Source: Hydractinia symbiolongicarpus
Lineage: Eukaryota > Cnidaria > Hydrozoa > Anthoathecata > Hydractiniidae
Direction of reading: 5' to 3'
NCBI RefSeq assembly: GCF_029227915.1
Contig: NC_079876.1
Coordinates: 16,182,001 to 16,246,000, forward strand
DNA length: 64,000 nt
Part shown: piece by piece, positions 16,821 through 31,251 of the stretch
Layout of the letters: every line of letters begins with the position of its first letter
Position numbering within the stretch: position 1 is the stretch's first letter
The notes under the pieces: model-generated
Seen by the model: only the letters and a program-made list of their open reading frames with translations
Told to the model about the DNA's origin: nothing
Databases searched by the model: none
Translations under genes and position numbers: made by a program

Positions 16821-18392
16821 TTTATAAATATAAGAAAATAATTTACAAAGAGGTGGCAAGCCACCGCAATGATGAACTCAACCTGTTAGGTCTTTGGAAA
16901 TAAGCTAGAGGTTGTACTCCTCTAGAGAACATGCCTCTAAAAGCACAATTCTCCCTTTTTACAAGGAATTAATTAAAAAAAATATAAAAAAAATAAAAAG
17001 GACACAACACATTTGAAAAGATGAACAGAACTTTAACCAAGGGCAGGTAGGTTTCGACCCATATAACCAAAAGCTTACTGTTTCATTTAAAACTGCCCTC
17101 CAGCAAAACAGATATGTTTCTGTGAGGGAGAACTTTCTAATCGTACCAGCAATAGTAACATCTTCAACACCTTTGTATATGTCGACATTTAGAGGCACAT
17201 GGGTGGATGCTGTTTCAATCATTAATGTGGTATTGTTTAATCCATATGAACAGTCTAATTTCCAGTATTTTTTAATGGTTAGTTGGTAGAAACTAAAAAT
17301 GCATAAAATTGTCATTAGCAAAAAGGTAATATTTTCAGCTTAAAATGATAATATTTTGCAGATGTTCCCTAACATATAAACATTTGAAAATAACCTAACA
17401 TTTTCTATAGGTTGGTAAAAGTCTTTTCCATAAAAATAGAGGGAAATTTGACCCCTCCTTTACGTTTGTCTTAACTATTTTTGGTATACAGAATTATTTG
17501 GTTTTGTAAATAGAAAAAGCTCTACTTTTTACTTTCATCGGTTCACTGTCAACCATTGGATGAACTTGATGAACTTGACTTGCTGTAGAATTTAACAAAA
17601 ATTTCAGAAAATATAAAACAATGCACTGCTAAACACCGTTGTGTCGCAGTTATAGGCACTGAAGCACAGGTAGAAAAAAGTATCAATTTTTAAAAAACCA
17701 AATGTTGCAAGCAAGTTACAAGATAAATGAAGACTCAAATTTAAACACCTGTTATATAGAGTTAATACCACATTTTGAAGAATTCCTATGTGTTATAAAG
17801 AAGGTTCACAAAGGGTAAAACTATTTTATGGTATTCTTTAACCATGCCTACCGTATTGGTCCAGTTTCATCTGACGCTGAATTCAATGTCAAAACAGTTT
17901 CTTGCATTCCGAGCTTTTCTACAGTTATGGGTGGCGCATTGGGCTCTAAAGTATGAAAAAATATGAGATAAGCTAAGTAGTTCTACAAATAAATAAACTC
18001 AAGTAAATATAAAATAAAATAAGTAAAATAAAATAAACTCAAAAACACACTGTCATATGGAGTAACTGTAGTTGTTATATTGGAAGCAGGTCCTACGAAA
18101 GCATTGTTTTCTGTTTTGACATTAAAAAAGTAGGTTGTTCCTGGATAAACATTTTGTATATCAAAGTGTGTACAGTTGATGGCAATAGTTTTTTGATGTA
18201 AAAAGGATGAGTTGTATGTCTTTAATCCCTTCAGGGTAACCTACAAAAACAACAAAACATAAGCAAACACCTGTTAATATGTTAGTTAGCTGGAAATACA
18301 TGAACATTTATGAACTAATATGTTTTCATATTTTTCTTAATCAGAAGCCACTTTGGTCAGATTAATGCAATAAAGAAAACAAGCAAAGTAGT

Positions 18393-18974
18393 TCTATTAA
18401 TTTTATATAATAATACGAAGTGTCTGTGACAGGCATAATGGTTGTGTTTATTTTCCTTTGAGGTCGCCAAAATTTTTTTAAAAGTAACCCAAAAAATTAT
18501 ATATTATTTAACGATCTAGACGTAACGAGACGACGTCAATGTATTTACACTGGTGTCAAAACCTTATTAATTAGAAACGGCTGGAAATAACTGACGTCAT
18601 TCTCCGTGTGGGTAACTAGGGGCCACCAAAGACCAAATTGGGTCAGTTTTCCATAGCTGCATACCACCCGTTTTGGAACAGGCAGGTTGATGACGCCTTT
18701 GAAATACCTTTAAAGCCCAATATTATACACTGGTTTCTCTTTGCTGATGACAGCAAAATTTTTAAACCCTTATATCTTCTTAATCGTTGGTTGAAAGTAC
18801 ATGATACTACACATTATAATGATCAGCGTTTCAAGCTCTACACATGCAAAGGGAAGGAAGGCTAAATAAATTTCTAAAACATTTTTGTGTATGGACGGGT
18901 CATTTCTTATGATGATGGGTCTTTTTTATTTCATCTTTGCCAAAGTAAATTTTTCAACGGGTCTTATCAACTAG
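18393..18974 (+). mobile_element. Second Helitron-like element, unit 2 copy
   Basis: Same element at the same offset in unit 2; TC start at 18393 and CTAG ending at 18974. Confidence 0.5.
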
Positions 18975-21900
18975 TAATAATAATATAATACTCACATGCA
19001 ATCGCATACGCATGTGCAATAGTTCTTTTATGTGAAGCTAGAAATTAACTAATGGTTGCAAACAGACAAATTATGGAATATGACTATAGGTGACCTGGTA
19101 GCTTTTTTTCATCTTTTAAAACCTTAAAATTGTGAAAGAGCTTTCATATTACATTTTTGTGCGTTTAACAAGCTCATTTGCACATCTAAGTCGGATGATT
19201 GATTTTTAATGTCAACTATGTTCTTGTAAGCTAACAAACAACGGTGGCGCATTCTGTGTGAATACGATGTCTCCTTCTTTCTTTTTGGATGGGTAGTTTT
19301 TTCGCCAAAACGGTGTCAGCCAAAAGACTTAAGTCAAAGAAGGTCGACCAAACAACATCAGTCAAACAATGTCAGTCAGTTTGAAAGTCAACATTACTTC
19401 TTATATAGAGTCATTAAGTATTGATTAATTTGATATAACTTGATAATACATCAGAAATAAAGACTAATTTATTTTTTAAAAATGAAATTTAGTTAAATCC
19501 ATCCTCTTAAAAGGTGTTAATTGTTCCTGACGTGAATTATATTGTTGGCTGACGCACTAGAGAAAGCTACTAGCAAATATTTAAACTTTTTCCTACGCAA
19601 AATTTTGAGCATTAGAAAATACTTAGAAGTAATTCTTAAATAATTTTTAAAAAAATGCTTCAACTAAAATTGTTAAAGAACGTGATCACATTAAAGAAAA
19701 TGTTAATACTCAATGTAAAGAACACATTTTTAAAATACACACGATCGAATACACTAATTGTTAAACTAATAGACATTGAAAAGTAAGAAAATGTTACATC
19801 TTTTGTGATTTCCATACAGTACCAAAAAAAATTATAAAATTTGTAAAAAAAAATTATCATGTAAAAATCTTACCTTTATTTAATTATATTCTTACAAAAA
19901 TTTTGAGTGTCAATTTACACTACACTTTCACAAACACCATCAGGTAAAAGATAACATTATCAACGCAATGATAAACCTTAGAATTTGTCACAATATTTCA
20001 TACTTCGAAAATAGGACTAAGAAATTTATTTTCTTATTCTTTTTAAGTGTATCAGATAGTAGACATATGCCTAAGCTCTTCAAATAATATTTATACCTGA
20101 TTATTATTTCTTCGATTTTTAGAAAACATATAAAATGTTAAATAATACTTGCCAGATATTGTTTTAAAATACCATTAATATGAAGTGAATTTTTCGAAAT
20201 CAATTTTACATGACTGGGTGACATGATGATCGCTTTTAATTCTCTTGGTTGTGACGGTACTAATATTAAAAATGCACTTCTTTAAATTAAAAATAAAAAA
20301 ATAAAATTGCTTTACTCCCTCTCATTAATTTAAATCAAATTTAAGTTCTAACATTATGGGGAGGTATTATGATATTTATTTAACAGTTCTGTAAATAAAC
20401 TAGTGATAACCAATTTAAAATAAATTTGTTATCTTGTTTTAAACTTTTTTTACAAAACCAACTAGTTAATATCACTAAATCATTATCATTACAATAAAAT
20501 TAAAAAGCTTATGGTTATTACAATTAAATGTTTTTACTGAATAAAATGTAGATATAAATAGTTAAATATAAATTTTTTCATTACCTATCCTTATACTTTT
20601 TTTTCACATTCCATGCTATTACTTTATTAAAGACTAACAAGAATCAAACTAAGCTAAATTAATACACAATGTCTACTAAATTATTAAAAGAAAAAATAAT
20701 TCATTCATAATTAAAAGCTAAACTGTATTTACAAATTGATTACCTGTTGTGTCAGTTTTTACAGCAACTACAGAATTCAATAGTACTGCCATGTCTGATG
20801 CAAATGAGAAAAAAGTTTTCATCTAAAAACCAAAGCAAGGAATGAATTCTTTAATTTTAAACAACTACACCTGATAACCTACACTTGTTAATCAGTATGT
20901 GTCTTGCTGAAGCATTCAGCAACTGTATTGGTAAGTCTAATTTACACGCATACTGTGTTCCTTTAAATTAAGAATTGGATAAATAAGAAGTTTTAGCTAA
21001 CTTAAAGTCACACTCTACGCAGGTAGCAGTATTGTGCATAGTGGATAATTGTGGGTGTACCAACATGTTAGATTACCTTACATTCATACATTGTAAATGG
21101 TAATAATGGATGAACTGTGGCATACGCTTTTGTGCTTGATATGTTGTCAATAAAAATAATCTTTGCACATCTTATTTGGCAACATTCAATTCTATATTTA
21201 GATATGTATTCTTTTCCATTTAAAATCCATCCAAATGTTACAGATGTTGCATTTTGAGTAAGTACAGAAAAGTTTTTTGGTGCTAAAAACAGGAAAAAAA
21301 ATTATTGAAACAGTGTGTAAAGTGTGTATAACAAAATACAGAACATAACATAACTGGAATCAATATTTTTAAAAATAAACACTTCTAATTACTGCCACAG
21401 TGGTCAGGCAGCTAGAAATGACAATAAATTTCTTCTTCTCTTTTTCTCATTTTTTTTGCTTTATGTTTCAGGAAACACATTGTTAAACCTCAGAATAAAA
21501 AATAATCGCGACTTTCTGATAAAATCCTAGCAAAAAAAATAAATTGACCTGGGTGGGGTTCAAACATACGTCAAACACGGGAGGCACTCAAAATCAGTGA
21601 AAAATCCCATTGTCAGACACCTTAGCTCCTTATCAATATCTAGTTTCTACTAGTAGATAAAAAGACTAATAATATAGTGCTTACACAAAACCTCATTAAA
21701 CATAGCTGCAGAAAATTCAGATGTGATGTATGGATGACCAGGCTTTACAGAATCAAAATAAGGTGTAAGATTAGTTGGTTCAGGATCACTAGAGTTGATA
21801 GAGTCTTCTGCTACTATTATTTGATAGTACCTAAAAAAATAGAAACTATTAGTTTACGTAGCTCGTCAAACTTTCCTTAGGATCATTCCCTTCATGACAA

Positions 21901-22823
21901 TTTACCTTATCTAGCTTAGCCCAGCGGATAATTTTAATGAAACAGTGTTTGAGGTAACCATTGTAGCCTTACCAATTGCCCTTAAATCATTTCGTGCTAA
22001 AAACAAATAAACAAATATGTATATGGAAAACTCTCACATTAACGAAACATGGTTATTCACGCACAAAAAAAATAAAAACATCAAACATCTTTAAAATCTA
22101 TCTACTGTGTACAAAGCAACTCAAGACAGGGTGTCTCAAATTTTTTAATACTTCCTAGGTTTATAGCAACACACATAGCAACACACCCTAAAATAATAGA
22201 TAAATTAATGTATGAAAACTATTTTATGTACCTCAAGCGCCTTCTGCAGTAAGTTGTTATTATTGTATTGGTCTCCATATTTTATGTATGTATTTTAAAT
22301 TGATGGTGATAGGTCTATTCCAGACTTTCCAAAGAGTAATTCACAATCTGACAAGCAATTTGGTCGATGTCTACAAGTTAATGCCTAGTTCGTCATAAAA
22401 GTTTCAAATTCGTACAGCTTCTGTTCTGTTCAAGACAGGCTTTTCACTTGTGTTTGCATAAATGTGTTTTTTATCAATAAGCATCACTGTGCAAAAATTC
22501 ATCTTTTTTAATTGGTCTCTTATAACTTTTTGAGCTTTATAAGGCACAAATAACAGGGAAACTTTCTGGAAAACGATACAAAAATTTTCTTGGCCACGCC
22601 ATTGAAAAAAAACTTGCATAGCAAAATGTGTTTTTAGATTGACAAGTTGGAAATGGTATACTTGCCAAAATTCAAAGAAAAAAAGGCTTTGAGTAGCCAG
22701 TATTTATTTAGTATAGAGGACTATTAGTTTATACTTGTAGTGGCTAAGAAATTTATATTTTTTTTTAGTTTTTTTACCATTCATACCGCAGTTAACCAAC
22801 TTGCAACATATGTTTCACCTGAA

Positions 22824-23453
22824 TCTCTTATAATTATACAGAGAGTGTGTCTGTCTGTAACAGGCAAGGTGGATGTGTTCATTTTTCTTTGATGTAGCCG
22901 AAGAACTGATGTCTCAAATGTTAAATTTTCTGACGTTACGGCACGACGTCAATAACATTACTTGAACATCCATATCTTATATTAAATTTATGAAGCCATC
23001 ACAGTGTACTTAAAACTTTGAGGCCACATAACTTAGAAACGAGGAAGTGATGTCAGTGATTTTTCACTGCATGGGTTACTAGGGACCCCCTGGGACCAAT
23101 TTGGGTAGATTTTCCAAACCTAGGTACCCAAATCCGTTTCAGAATGGACGGGTTAATGAAGTAATCAAAAAACCTTTAAACCCTAATATCTCTGTCAAAG
23201 ATACATGATCCTATACATTTACTTGATCAGCGTTTCAAGATCTATACGATGAAGGCGTCTGTCAAACACATATCATCCTATACATTATTTTGATCAGCTA
23301 TTCAAGCTCTACACAATAGAGGCAACAAGTGAAAGAATTTCTAAGAAAAATCCTTTGATGGGTTTTTGCTGACATCATTAAAATTCCAGTGACGGTTCTC
23401 TTTGTCATTGTTCTCCTGTCTAAGTGAATTTTTCCATGGGCTCTATCGACTAG
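22824..23453 (+). mobile_element. Helitron-like element, unit 3 copy
   Basis: Copy of the same element at the same offset in unit 3, including the 9-bp segment. It results from segmental duplication, not from a new insertion. Confidence 0.65.
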
Positions 23454-25025
23454 TTTATAAATATAAGAAAATAATTTACAAAGAGGTGGCAAGCCACCGC
23501 AATGATGAACTCAACCTGTTAGGTCTTTGGAAATAAGCTAGAGGTTGTACTCCTCTAGAGAACATGCCTCTAAAAGCACAATTCTCCCTTTTTACAAGGA
23601 ATTAATTAAAAAAAATATAAAAAAAATAAAAAGGACACAACACATTTGAAAAGATGAACAGAACTTTAACCAAGGGCAGGTAGGTTTCGACCCATATAAC
23701 CAAAAGCTTACTGTTTCATTTAAAACTGCCCTCCAGCAAAACAGATATGTTTCTGTGAGGGAGAACTTTCTAATCGTACCAGCAATAGTAACATCTTCAA
23801 CACCTTTGTATATGTCGACATTTAGAGGCACATGGGTGGATGCTGTTTCAATCATTAATGTGGTATTGTTTAATCCATATGAACAGTCTAATTTCCAGTA
23901 TTTTTTAATGGTTAGTTGGTAGAAACTAAAAATGCATAAAATTGTCATTAGCAAAAAGGTAATATTTTCAGCTTAAAATGATAATATTTTGCAGATGTTC
24001 CCTAACATATAAACATTTGAAAATAACCTAACATTTTCTATAGGTTGGTAAAAGTCTTTTCCATAAAAATAGAGGGAAATTTGACCCCTCCTTTACGTTT
24101 GTCTTAACTATTTTTGGTATACAGAATTATTTGGTTTTGTAAATAGAAAAAGCTCTACTTTTTACTTTCATCGGTTCACTGTCAACCATTGGATGAACTT
24201 GATGAACTTGACTTGCTGTAGAATTTAACAAAAATTTCAGAAAATATAAAACAATGCACTGCTAAACACCGTTGTGTCGCAGTTATAGGCACTGAAGCAC
24301 AGGTAGAAAAAAGTATCAATTTTTAAAAAACCAAATGTTGCAAGCAAGTTACAAGATAAATGAAGACTCAAATTTAAACACCTGTTATATAGAGTTAATA
24401 CCACATTTTGAAGAATTCCTATGTGTTATAAAGAAGGTTCACAAAGGGTAAAACTATTTTATGGTATTCTTTAACCATGCCTACCGTATTGGTCCAGTTT
24501 CATCTGACGCTGAATTCAATGTCAAAACAGTTTCTTGCATTCCGAGCTTTTCTACAGTTATGGGTGGCGCATTGGGCTCTAAAGTATGAAAAAATATGAG
24601 ATAAGCTAAGTAGTTCTACAAATAAATAAACTCAAGTAAATATAAAATAAAATAAGTAAAATAAAATAAACTCAAAAACACACTGTCATATGGAGTAACT
24701 GTAGTTGTTATATTGGAAGCAGGTCCTACGAAAGCATTGTTTTCTGTTTTGACATTAAAAAAGTAGGTTGTTCCTGGATAAACATTTTGTATATCAAAGT
24801 GTGTACAGTTGATGGCAATAGTTTTTTGATGTAAAAAGGATGAGTTGTATGTCTTTAATCCCTTCAGGGTAACCTACAAAAACAACAAAACATAAGCAAA
24901 CACCTGTTAATATGTTAGTTAGCTGGAAATACATGAACATTTATGAACTAATATGTTTTCATATTTTTCTTAATCAGAAGCCACTTTGGTCAGATTAATG
25001 CAATAAAGAAAACAAGCAAAGTAGT

Positions 25026-25607
25026 TCTATTAATTTTATATAATAATACGAAGTGTCTGTGACAGGCATAATGGTTGTGTTTATTTTCCTTTGAGGTCGC
25101 CAAAATTTTTTTTAAAGTAACCCAAAAAATTATATATTATTTAACGATCTAGACGTAACGAGACGACGTCAATGTATTTACACTGGTGTCAAAACCTTAT
25201 TAATTAGAAACGGCTGGAAATAACTGACGTCATTCTCCGTGTGGGTAACTAGGGGCCACCAAAGACCAAATTGGGTCAGTTTTCCATAGCTGCATACCAC
25301 CCGTTTTGGAACAGGCAGGTTGATGACGCCTTTGAAATACCTTTAAAGCCCAATATTATACACTGGTTTCTCTTTGCTGATGACAGCAAAATTTTTAAAC
25401 CCTTATATCTTCTTAATCGTTGGTTGAAAGTACATGATACTACACATTATAATGATCAGCGTTTCAAGCTCTACACATGCAAAGGGAAGGAAGGCTAAAT
25501 AAATTTCTAAAACATTTTTGTGTATGGACGGGTCATTTCTTATGATGATGGGTCTTTTTTATTTCATCTTTGCCAAAGTAAATTTTTCAACGGGTCTTAT
25601 CAACTAG
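25026..25607 (+). mobile_element. Second Helitron-like element, unit 3 copy
   Basis: Same element at the same offset in unit 3; TC start at 25026 and CTAG ending at 25607. Confidence 0.5.
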
Positions 25608-28136
25608 TAATAATAATATAATACTCACATGCAATCGCATACGCATGTGCAATAGTTCTTTTATGTGAAGCTAGAAATTAACTAATGGTTGCAAACAGAC
25701 AAATTATGGAATATGACTATAGGTGACCTGGTAGCTTTTTTTCATCTTTTAAAACCTTAAAATTGTGAAAGAGCTTTCATATTACATTTTTGTGCGTTTA
25801 ACAAGCTCATTTGCACATCTAAGTCGGATGATTGATTTTTAATGTCAACTATGTTCTTGTAAGCTAACAAACAACGGTGGCGCATTCTGTGTGAATACGA
25901 TGTCTCCTTCTTTCTTTTTGGATGGGTAGTTTTTTCGCCAAAACGGTGTCAGCCAAAAGACTTAAGTCAAAGAAGGTCGACCAAACAACATCAGTCAAAC
26001 AATGTCAGTCAGTTTGAAAGTCAACATTACTTCTTATATAGAGTCATTAAGTATTGATTAATTTGATATAACTTGATAATACATCAGAAATAAAGACTAA
26101 TTTATTTTTTAAAAATGAAATTTAGTTAAATCCATCCTCTTAAAATGTGTTAATTGTTCCTGACGTGAATTATATTGTTGGCTGACGCACTAGAGAAAGC
26201 TACTAGCAAATATTTAAACTTTTTCCTACGCAAAATTTTGAGCATTAGAAAATACTTAGAAGTAATTCTTAAATAATTTTTAAAAAAATGCTTCAACTAA
26301 AATTGTTAAAGAACGTGATCACATTAAAGAAAATGTTAATACTCAATGTAAAGAACACATTTTTAAAATACACACGATCGAATACACTAATTGTTAAACT
26401 AATAGACATTGAAAAGTAAGAAAATGTTACATCTTTTGTGATTTCCATACAGTACGAAAAAAAATTATAAAATTTGTAAAAAAAAATTATCATGTAAAAA
26501 TCTTACCTTTATTTAATTATATTCTTACAAAAATTTTGAGTGTCAATTTACACTACACTTTCACAAACACCATCAGGTAAAAGATAACATTATCAACGCA
26601 ATGATAAACCTTAGAATTTGTCACAATATTTCATACTTCGAAAATAGGACTAAGAAATTTATTTTCTTATTCTTTTTAAGTGTATCAGATAGTAGACATA
26701 TGCCTAAGCTCTTCAAATAATATTTATACCTGATTATTATTTCTTCGATTTTTAGAAAACATATAAAATGTTAAATAATACTTGCCAGATATTGTTTTAA
26801 AATACCATTAATATGAAGTGAATTTTTCGAAATCAATTTTACATGACTGGGTGACATGATGATCGCTTTTAATTCTCTTGGTTGTGACGGTACTAATATT
26901 AAAAATGCACTTCTTTAAATTAAAAATAAAAAAATAAAATTGCTTTACTTCCTCTCATTAATTTAAATCAAATTTAAGTTCTAACATTATGGGGAGGTAT
27001 TATGATATTTATTTAACAGTTCTGTAAATAAACTAGTGATAACCAATTTAAAATAAATTTGTTATCTTGTTTTAAACTTTTTTTACAAAACCAACTAGTT
27101 AATAACACTAAATCATTATCATTACAATAAAATTAAAAAGCTTATGGTTATTACAATTAAATGTTTTTACTGAATAAAATGTAGATATAAATAGTTAAAT
27201 ATAAATTTTTTCATTACCTATCCTTATACTTTTTTTTCACATTCCATGCTATTACTTTATTAAAGACTAACAAGAATCAAACTAAGCTAAATTAATACAC
27301 AATGTCTACTAAATTATTAAAAGAAAAAATAATTCATTCATAATTAAAAGCTAAACTGTATTTACAAATTGATTACCTGTTGTGTCAGTTTTTACAGCAA
27401 CTACAGAATTCAATAGTACTGCCATGTCTGATGCAAATGAGAAAAAAGTTTTCATCTAAAAACCAAAGCAAGGAATGAATTCTTTAATTTTAAACAACTA
27501 CACCTGATAACCTACACTTGTTAATCAGTATGTGTCTTGCTGAAGCATTCAGCAACTGTATTGGTAAGTCTAATTTACACGCATACTGTGTTCCTTTAAA
27601 TTAAGAATTGGATAAATAAGAAGTTTTAGCTAACTTAAAGTCACACTCTACGCAGGTAGCAGTATTGTGCATAGTGGATAATTGTGGGTGTACCAACATG
27701 TTAGATTACCTTACATTCATACATTGTAAATGGTAATAATGGATGAACTGTGGCATACGCTTTTGTGCTTGATATGTTGTCAATAAAAATAATCTTTGCA
27801 CATCTTATTTGGCAACATTCAATTCTATATTTAGATATGTATTCTTTTCCATTTAAAATCCATCCAAATGTTACAGATGTTGCATTTTGAGTAAGTACAG
27901 AAAAGTTTTTTGGTGCTAAAAACAGGAAAAAAAATTATTGAAACAGTGTGTAAAGTGTGTATAACAAAATACAGAACATAACATAACTAGAATCAATACA
28001 AAACTCACGCCATGTTTAAATAAATTTCAAATTGCGTTTTACTGCAAAAACAGAAAACTATCTTAAGAAAGAGCAAATTTTCAAACTAAGGAGTGTAACA
28101 AAAGAGTTGAATCTGATATTTGCTAAACATTCTAAC

Positions 28137-28484
28137 CTTCGTAAATTTTTGACAGAACAAATGACGATATTTTAGCAGGGAGAAAATAATTTTGAAACAT
28201 GTACTGATCTGCACACATATATTCTTTGGTACACTTCAATTTTCCATTCACTTGATTATCACATTCACCAAATCTCAACAAAAACTTGTCAATATTACTC
28301 TTAAAAGTGAGTAATGACTTATATAATGTAGTTGGGCTTTGGTTCCAAATCTCAGTGATTGTATAATTTCCATCATTTGAAATTGTTTTGTCATTTAAAC
28401 TCCATTGTATGTTTGGATGAGTGCCAAATGCTGCACATTGTAAGCTGTTGTTTACTCTGCTAATTACAACACCAGGAAGTTTAT
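28137..28484 (-). pseudogene. Gene B Ig-like domain exon
   Basis: One open exon in phase 1. It has LQCAAFG, IQWSLNDK (cysteine then tryptophan, Ig-like), a SLLTFKS strand, FGEC and CTKEYMC. It matches gene C 50635-50291 closely. Three potential extra cysteines suggest a second disulphide. The exon itself is undamaged although the surrounding gene is broken. Confidence 0.7.
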
Positions 28485-28928
28485 CTAACACAGGAAGATA
28501 ATCTAGTTTGTAAAATCTACCTTTGCTACAAGGTTAAGGTTAATATTTTTATACAGAGGAAGTTCAGATATTGTACTGAAAAAACGGAAAAGATAAACCC
28601 TATTTACGAAATATGGTAATAATACGAAATTTCATAATGGATTATTAAATATACTATGTTAATTTAAACATGTTGTGTGATCAGAAAATTTTATATGCTC
28701 AGCGGTAAAGTAGGTTTTTATTTTGTTACTGGCTACATGAGTTAAAAGTCCAAACTTTTGTTCTCATTGACATAAAATTTCAAGTCGTTTGGAAGAATGT
28801 CTAACAAATTCGAAACCAAATCAAATCTGCTTTGTTATAAGTAATAGTAGCAGCCTGATTCCCTTTTATTTTTTAATGGTTTTTTAGGTTGTGTATATTT
28901 ATTTCAAGAAATTTAGTCCTGCACAAAC

Positions 28929-30441
28929 CTCCATTGCTTCCCATTATCTCCAATCTTCCACCACACCCTTGATCATCATTTACTTTATTATTACAATCCA
29001 TTTCATGCAATCTAACGCACTTCGCTTTTAACATAGTTGGAAGAGTAGCTAGTTGTGTTTTGTATCTATCGTTGCTCCCTGTGAATTCCTGAAGAATAAT
29101 CAAAACTATACCAAGTGAACTCTTTAAGCCTATTTGGTATGGGGCGTTTTGATTCATGTAAGCATGGGGGGCATAAACTGCTCACAGACTGTAACTTTAG
29201 ATCTGTTTGGTTTTTATTGGCGAAAATTGGCACAAAGAAGCATCAATATGTTGTGACTTAATTAGTGACAAAATGTTTGTGTTAATATGTCATCACAGGA
29301 AGTGATAACGTAACATATTGGAAATTCTCATTTTTTATCTTTTTTAAAACTCTTTACAGTACTAGTCATTAAAAAAGTATTATAAGAATGCAAGATATTA
29401 TCAGAAACATTTACAGGTGTTATGAAGACAAACAATTTTTCTGGGAAGAAAATGAAAATCCATTAGAATTCCTACCCTTTTGAAAAATCAATATTTGAGA
29501 ACCTTGGTAGCTGTCACAGAGTAATAGTTGGTATATCTATGCGCATTAATATCAGTAACTACACAATCAAGAGAAATTGGATTGACAAGTAACAAAGTGA
29601 CCTATGACGTCATGACAATAGAAAATACAAATATTCAGTTCTGTAAATTACTAATGTTCCGGTCGATTATATGATGCCGTTTTGTCACTATAACATACAT
29701 AATCAATTTATTTTTAGCTCTCCATACCAATACACTTGTGCAAGAAAATAATAAGTTTAATCACTTTTAAAATATGTTATATAAACCAGAATACATTACT
29801 CACATGTTTGATATTATTTATTTTGTAATCATAAATGGTAGAATCATGTTTATATCCATATTATATTTTGTAGGTCTTTATTCTATCATTCCATATATAA
29901 CCCAGACCTTGCAGAGCAACTCCAAAAATGTATTTTGTATCGTTAAAGCACACTTGAAGCCAAACGTTTGGATCACCTAAACATAGTATATAAAAGTATA
30001 TAAAAAATAAATTGGCCATCATGAAATATTTAAAAGCAAAAATTTAAAATTAACAAAACATATCAGGTATGTTAGTTATTATTATCTGTCAAGAATATGT
30101 AAGAAGTAATGTAATGTATAAACATTTTGTCTGTTGAAATGTATTTTAAACATAAAGATGTTGTTTGCCAAGATCTCAAAACTGACCACAGAAATATAAA
30201 GTCAACAACAAAATATACAAAGAAATATGTTTAAAAAACACAGAAAAGCTTACAAATAAGAAGTGACTTTAAAAGTACGGGAAGCAATGAGGTTTTTTAA
30301 CATACCAATTTTTTCTTGCCAAGGCATATCTAAGACTATTCAATCGAGCTTTATCTGGCAAATTATTATTTGAAAACGAACCAGAAGCAGATAAAGTTAT
30401 TCCTGGCTTTCTCCTTTCAACTCCAAGTTTATTCATACAAC
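28929..30441 (-). pseudogene. Gene B F5/8 type C domain 3, broken
   Basis: Exons 30441-30306, 29976-29804 and 29088-28929. Lesions: an A-run one base longer than in gene C before the first donor (frame shift), and TAA at 29863-29861 where gene A and gene C have a lysine codon in KIKYGY. The closing cysteine of MGC is also serine here (MGSN), so the domain's disulphide would be lost. Confidence 0.82.
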
Positions 30442-30636
30442 CTAAACACAATAGGAACTAAAGTTCTATTCAAATTGATCATCAGTACTTTTTGTAATAA
30501 CTGGATAATTGGTGAGGAGGCTTGATATATCAACCAAATGCTTTTAGAAGTTTTGGATTATTATGTGAAACTTTATATATCCACAATCCATGCAATTTCC
30601 AAGTAATCAGAAACCAAGTAATCAGAAACAACTAAC

Positions 30637-31251
30637 TTGTTAAACAACCAGTAAAACCAATCTTTATACATCATCCACTTGATTGAGTGATGATATCAAT
30701 AATACTGCATATTAATGGAATGTCAAACCAATGTGTTATTATGGAATTCGTTGTACTGTTCGCAAGAAACATCTAAAGAACGAAATGGTTAAGTAGCACT
30801 CTTTGTACAATCCCATCAATAAATATTAAAACAAGTTCTCTGCTGATTCCAATAAGTTGAAATCTAAATAAAAGTTCACTGTTTGATTAATACATATATA
30901 TACAATTAAAAATGGAGTAAAACTTACCAAAACTAATCAAATATGCACTAAGTTATCTTAACCAAGGTATTTCTAACGAAAACTGACATCATACCTTTTC
31001 AGATTTTCCTCTTTTAACAAAGTTTAAATACTTCACAGAATCTCCGTAACGCACTTTAAAATTACGTGTTGATTTTGCTTCACTAGTTTGAACTAGCATA
31101 CCAGTTAACATAATCTTCATACCAAACTGATATCTTAGAAATTCTGGAGTAAATGGGCACCAAGATCGAGAAGAATAAATATTTGGTGGCAACAGCGAAG
31201 TTGTGCCATTGATTTTCGGGTAAAATATTGACTGGATTCAAGATGAACATG
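30637..31251 (-). pseudogene. Gene B F5/8 type C domain 2, broken
   Basis: Exons 31251-30995 and 30772-30637. TGA at 31240-31238 replaces a serine codon of CSSSI in gene A, and TGA at 30673-30671 replaces a glycine codon before CIKIGFTGC. Both stops are single-base changes against gene A and gene C. Confidence 0.82.

Larger units (their letters stand above)
15052..21282 (-). pseudogene. Gene B exon block in unit 2
   Basis: Same eight exons as unit 1: 21282-21077, 20822-20744, 20259-20153, 18240-18051, 17945-17852, 17292-17079, 15363-15273 (TAG at 15280-15278) and 15197-15052. No coding difference of note from unit 1. Confidence 0.8.
14733..21365 (-). repeat. 6.6-kb tandem repeat unit 2
   Basis: 6633 bp, nearly identical to units 1 and 3. 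Private differences include AAAAGGTGTT near 19512 (AAAATGTGTT in the others) and a C for G next to the A-run near 19823. It begins directly after AATCAATA at 14732, the same junction that ends unit 2. Confidence 0.95.
21685..27915 (-). pseudogene. Gene B exon block in unit 3
   Basis: Same eight exons: 27915-27710, 27455-27377, 26892-26786, 24873-24684, 24578-24485, 23925-23712, 21996-21906 (TAG at 21913-21911) and 21830-21685. This is the copy directly after the Ig exon at 28484-28137, so it would be the first used in a transcript. Confidence 0.8.
21366..27998 (-). repeat. 6.6-kb tandem repeat unit 3
   Basis: 6633 bp. It ends at AATCAATA (27991-27998), after which sequence is unique intron leading to the Ig exon. 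Private differences include GAGGACTATT near 22720, ACTTCCTCTC near 26947 and TAATAACACTA near 27105. Its right edge falls in the intron between the gene B Ig and first FN3 exons. Confidence 0.95.
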
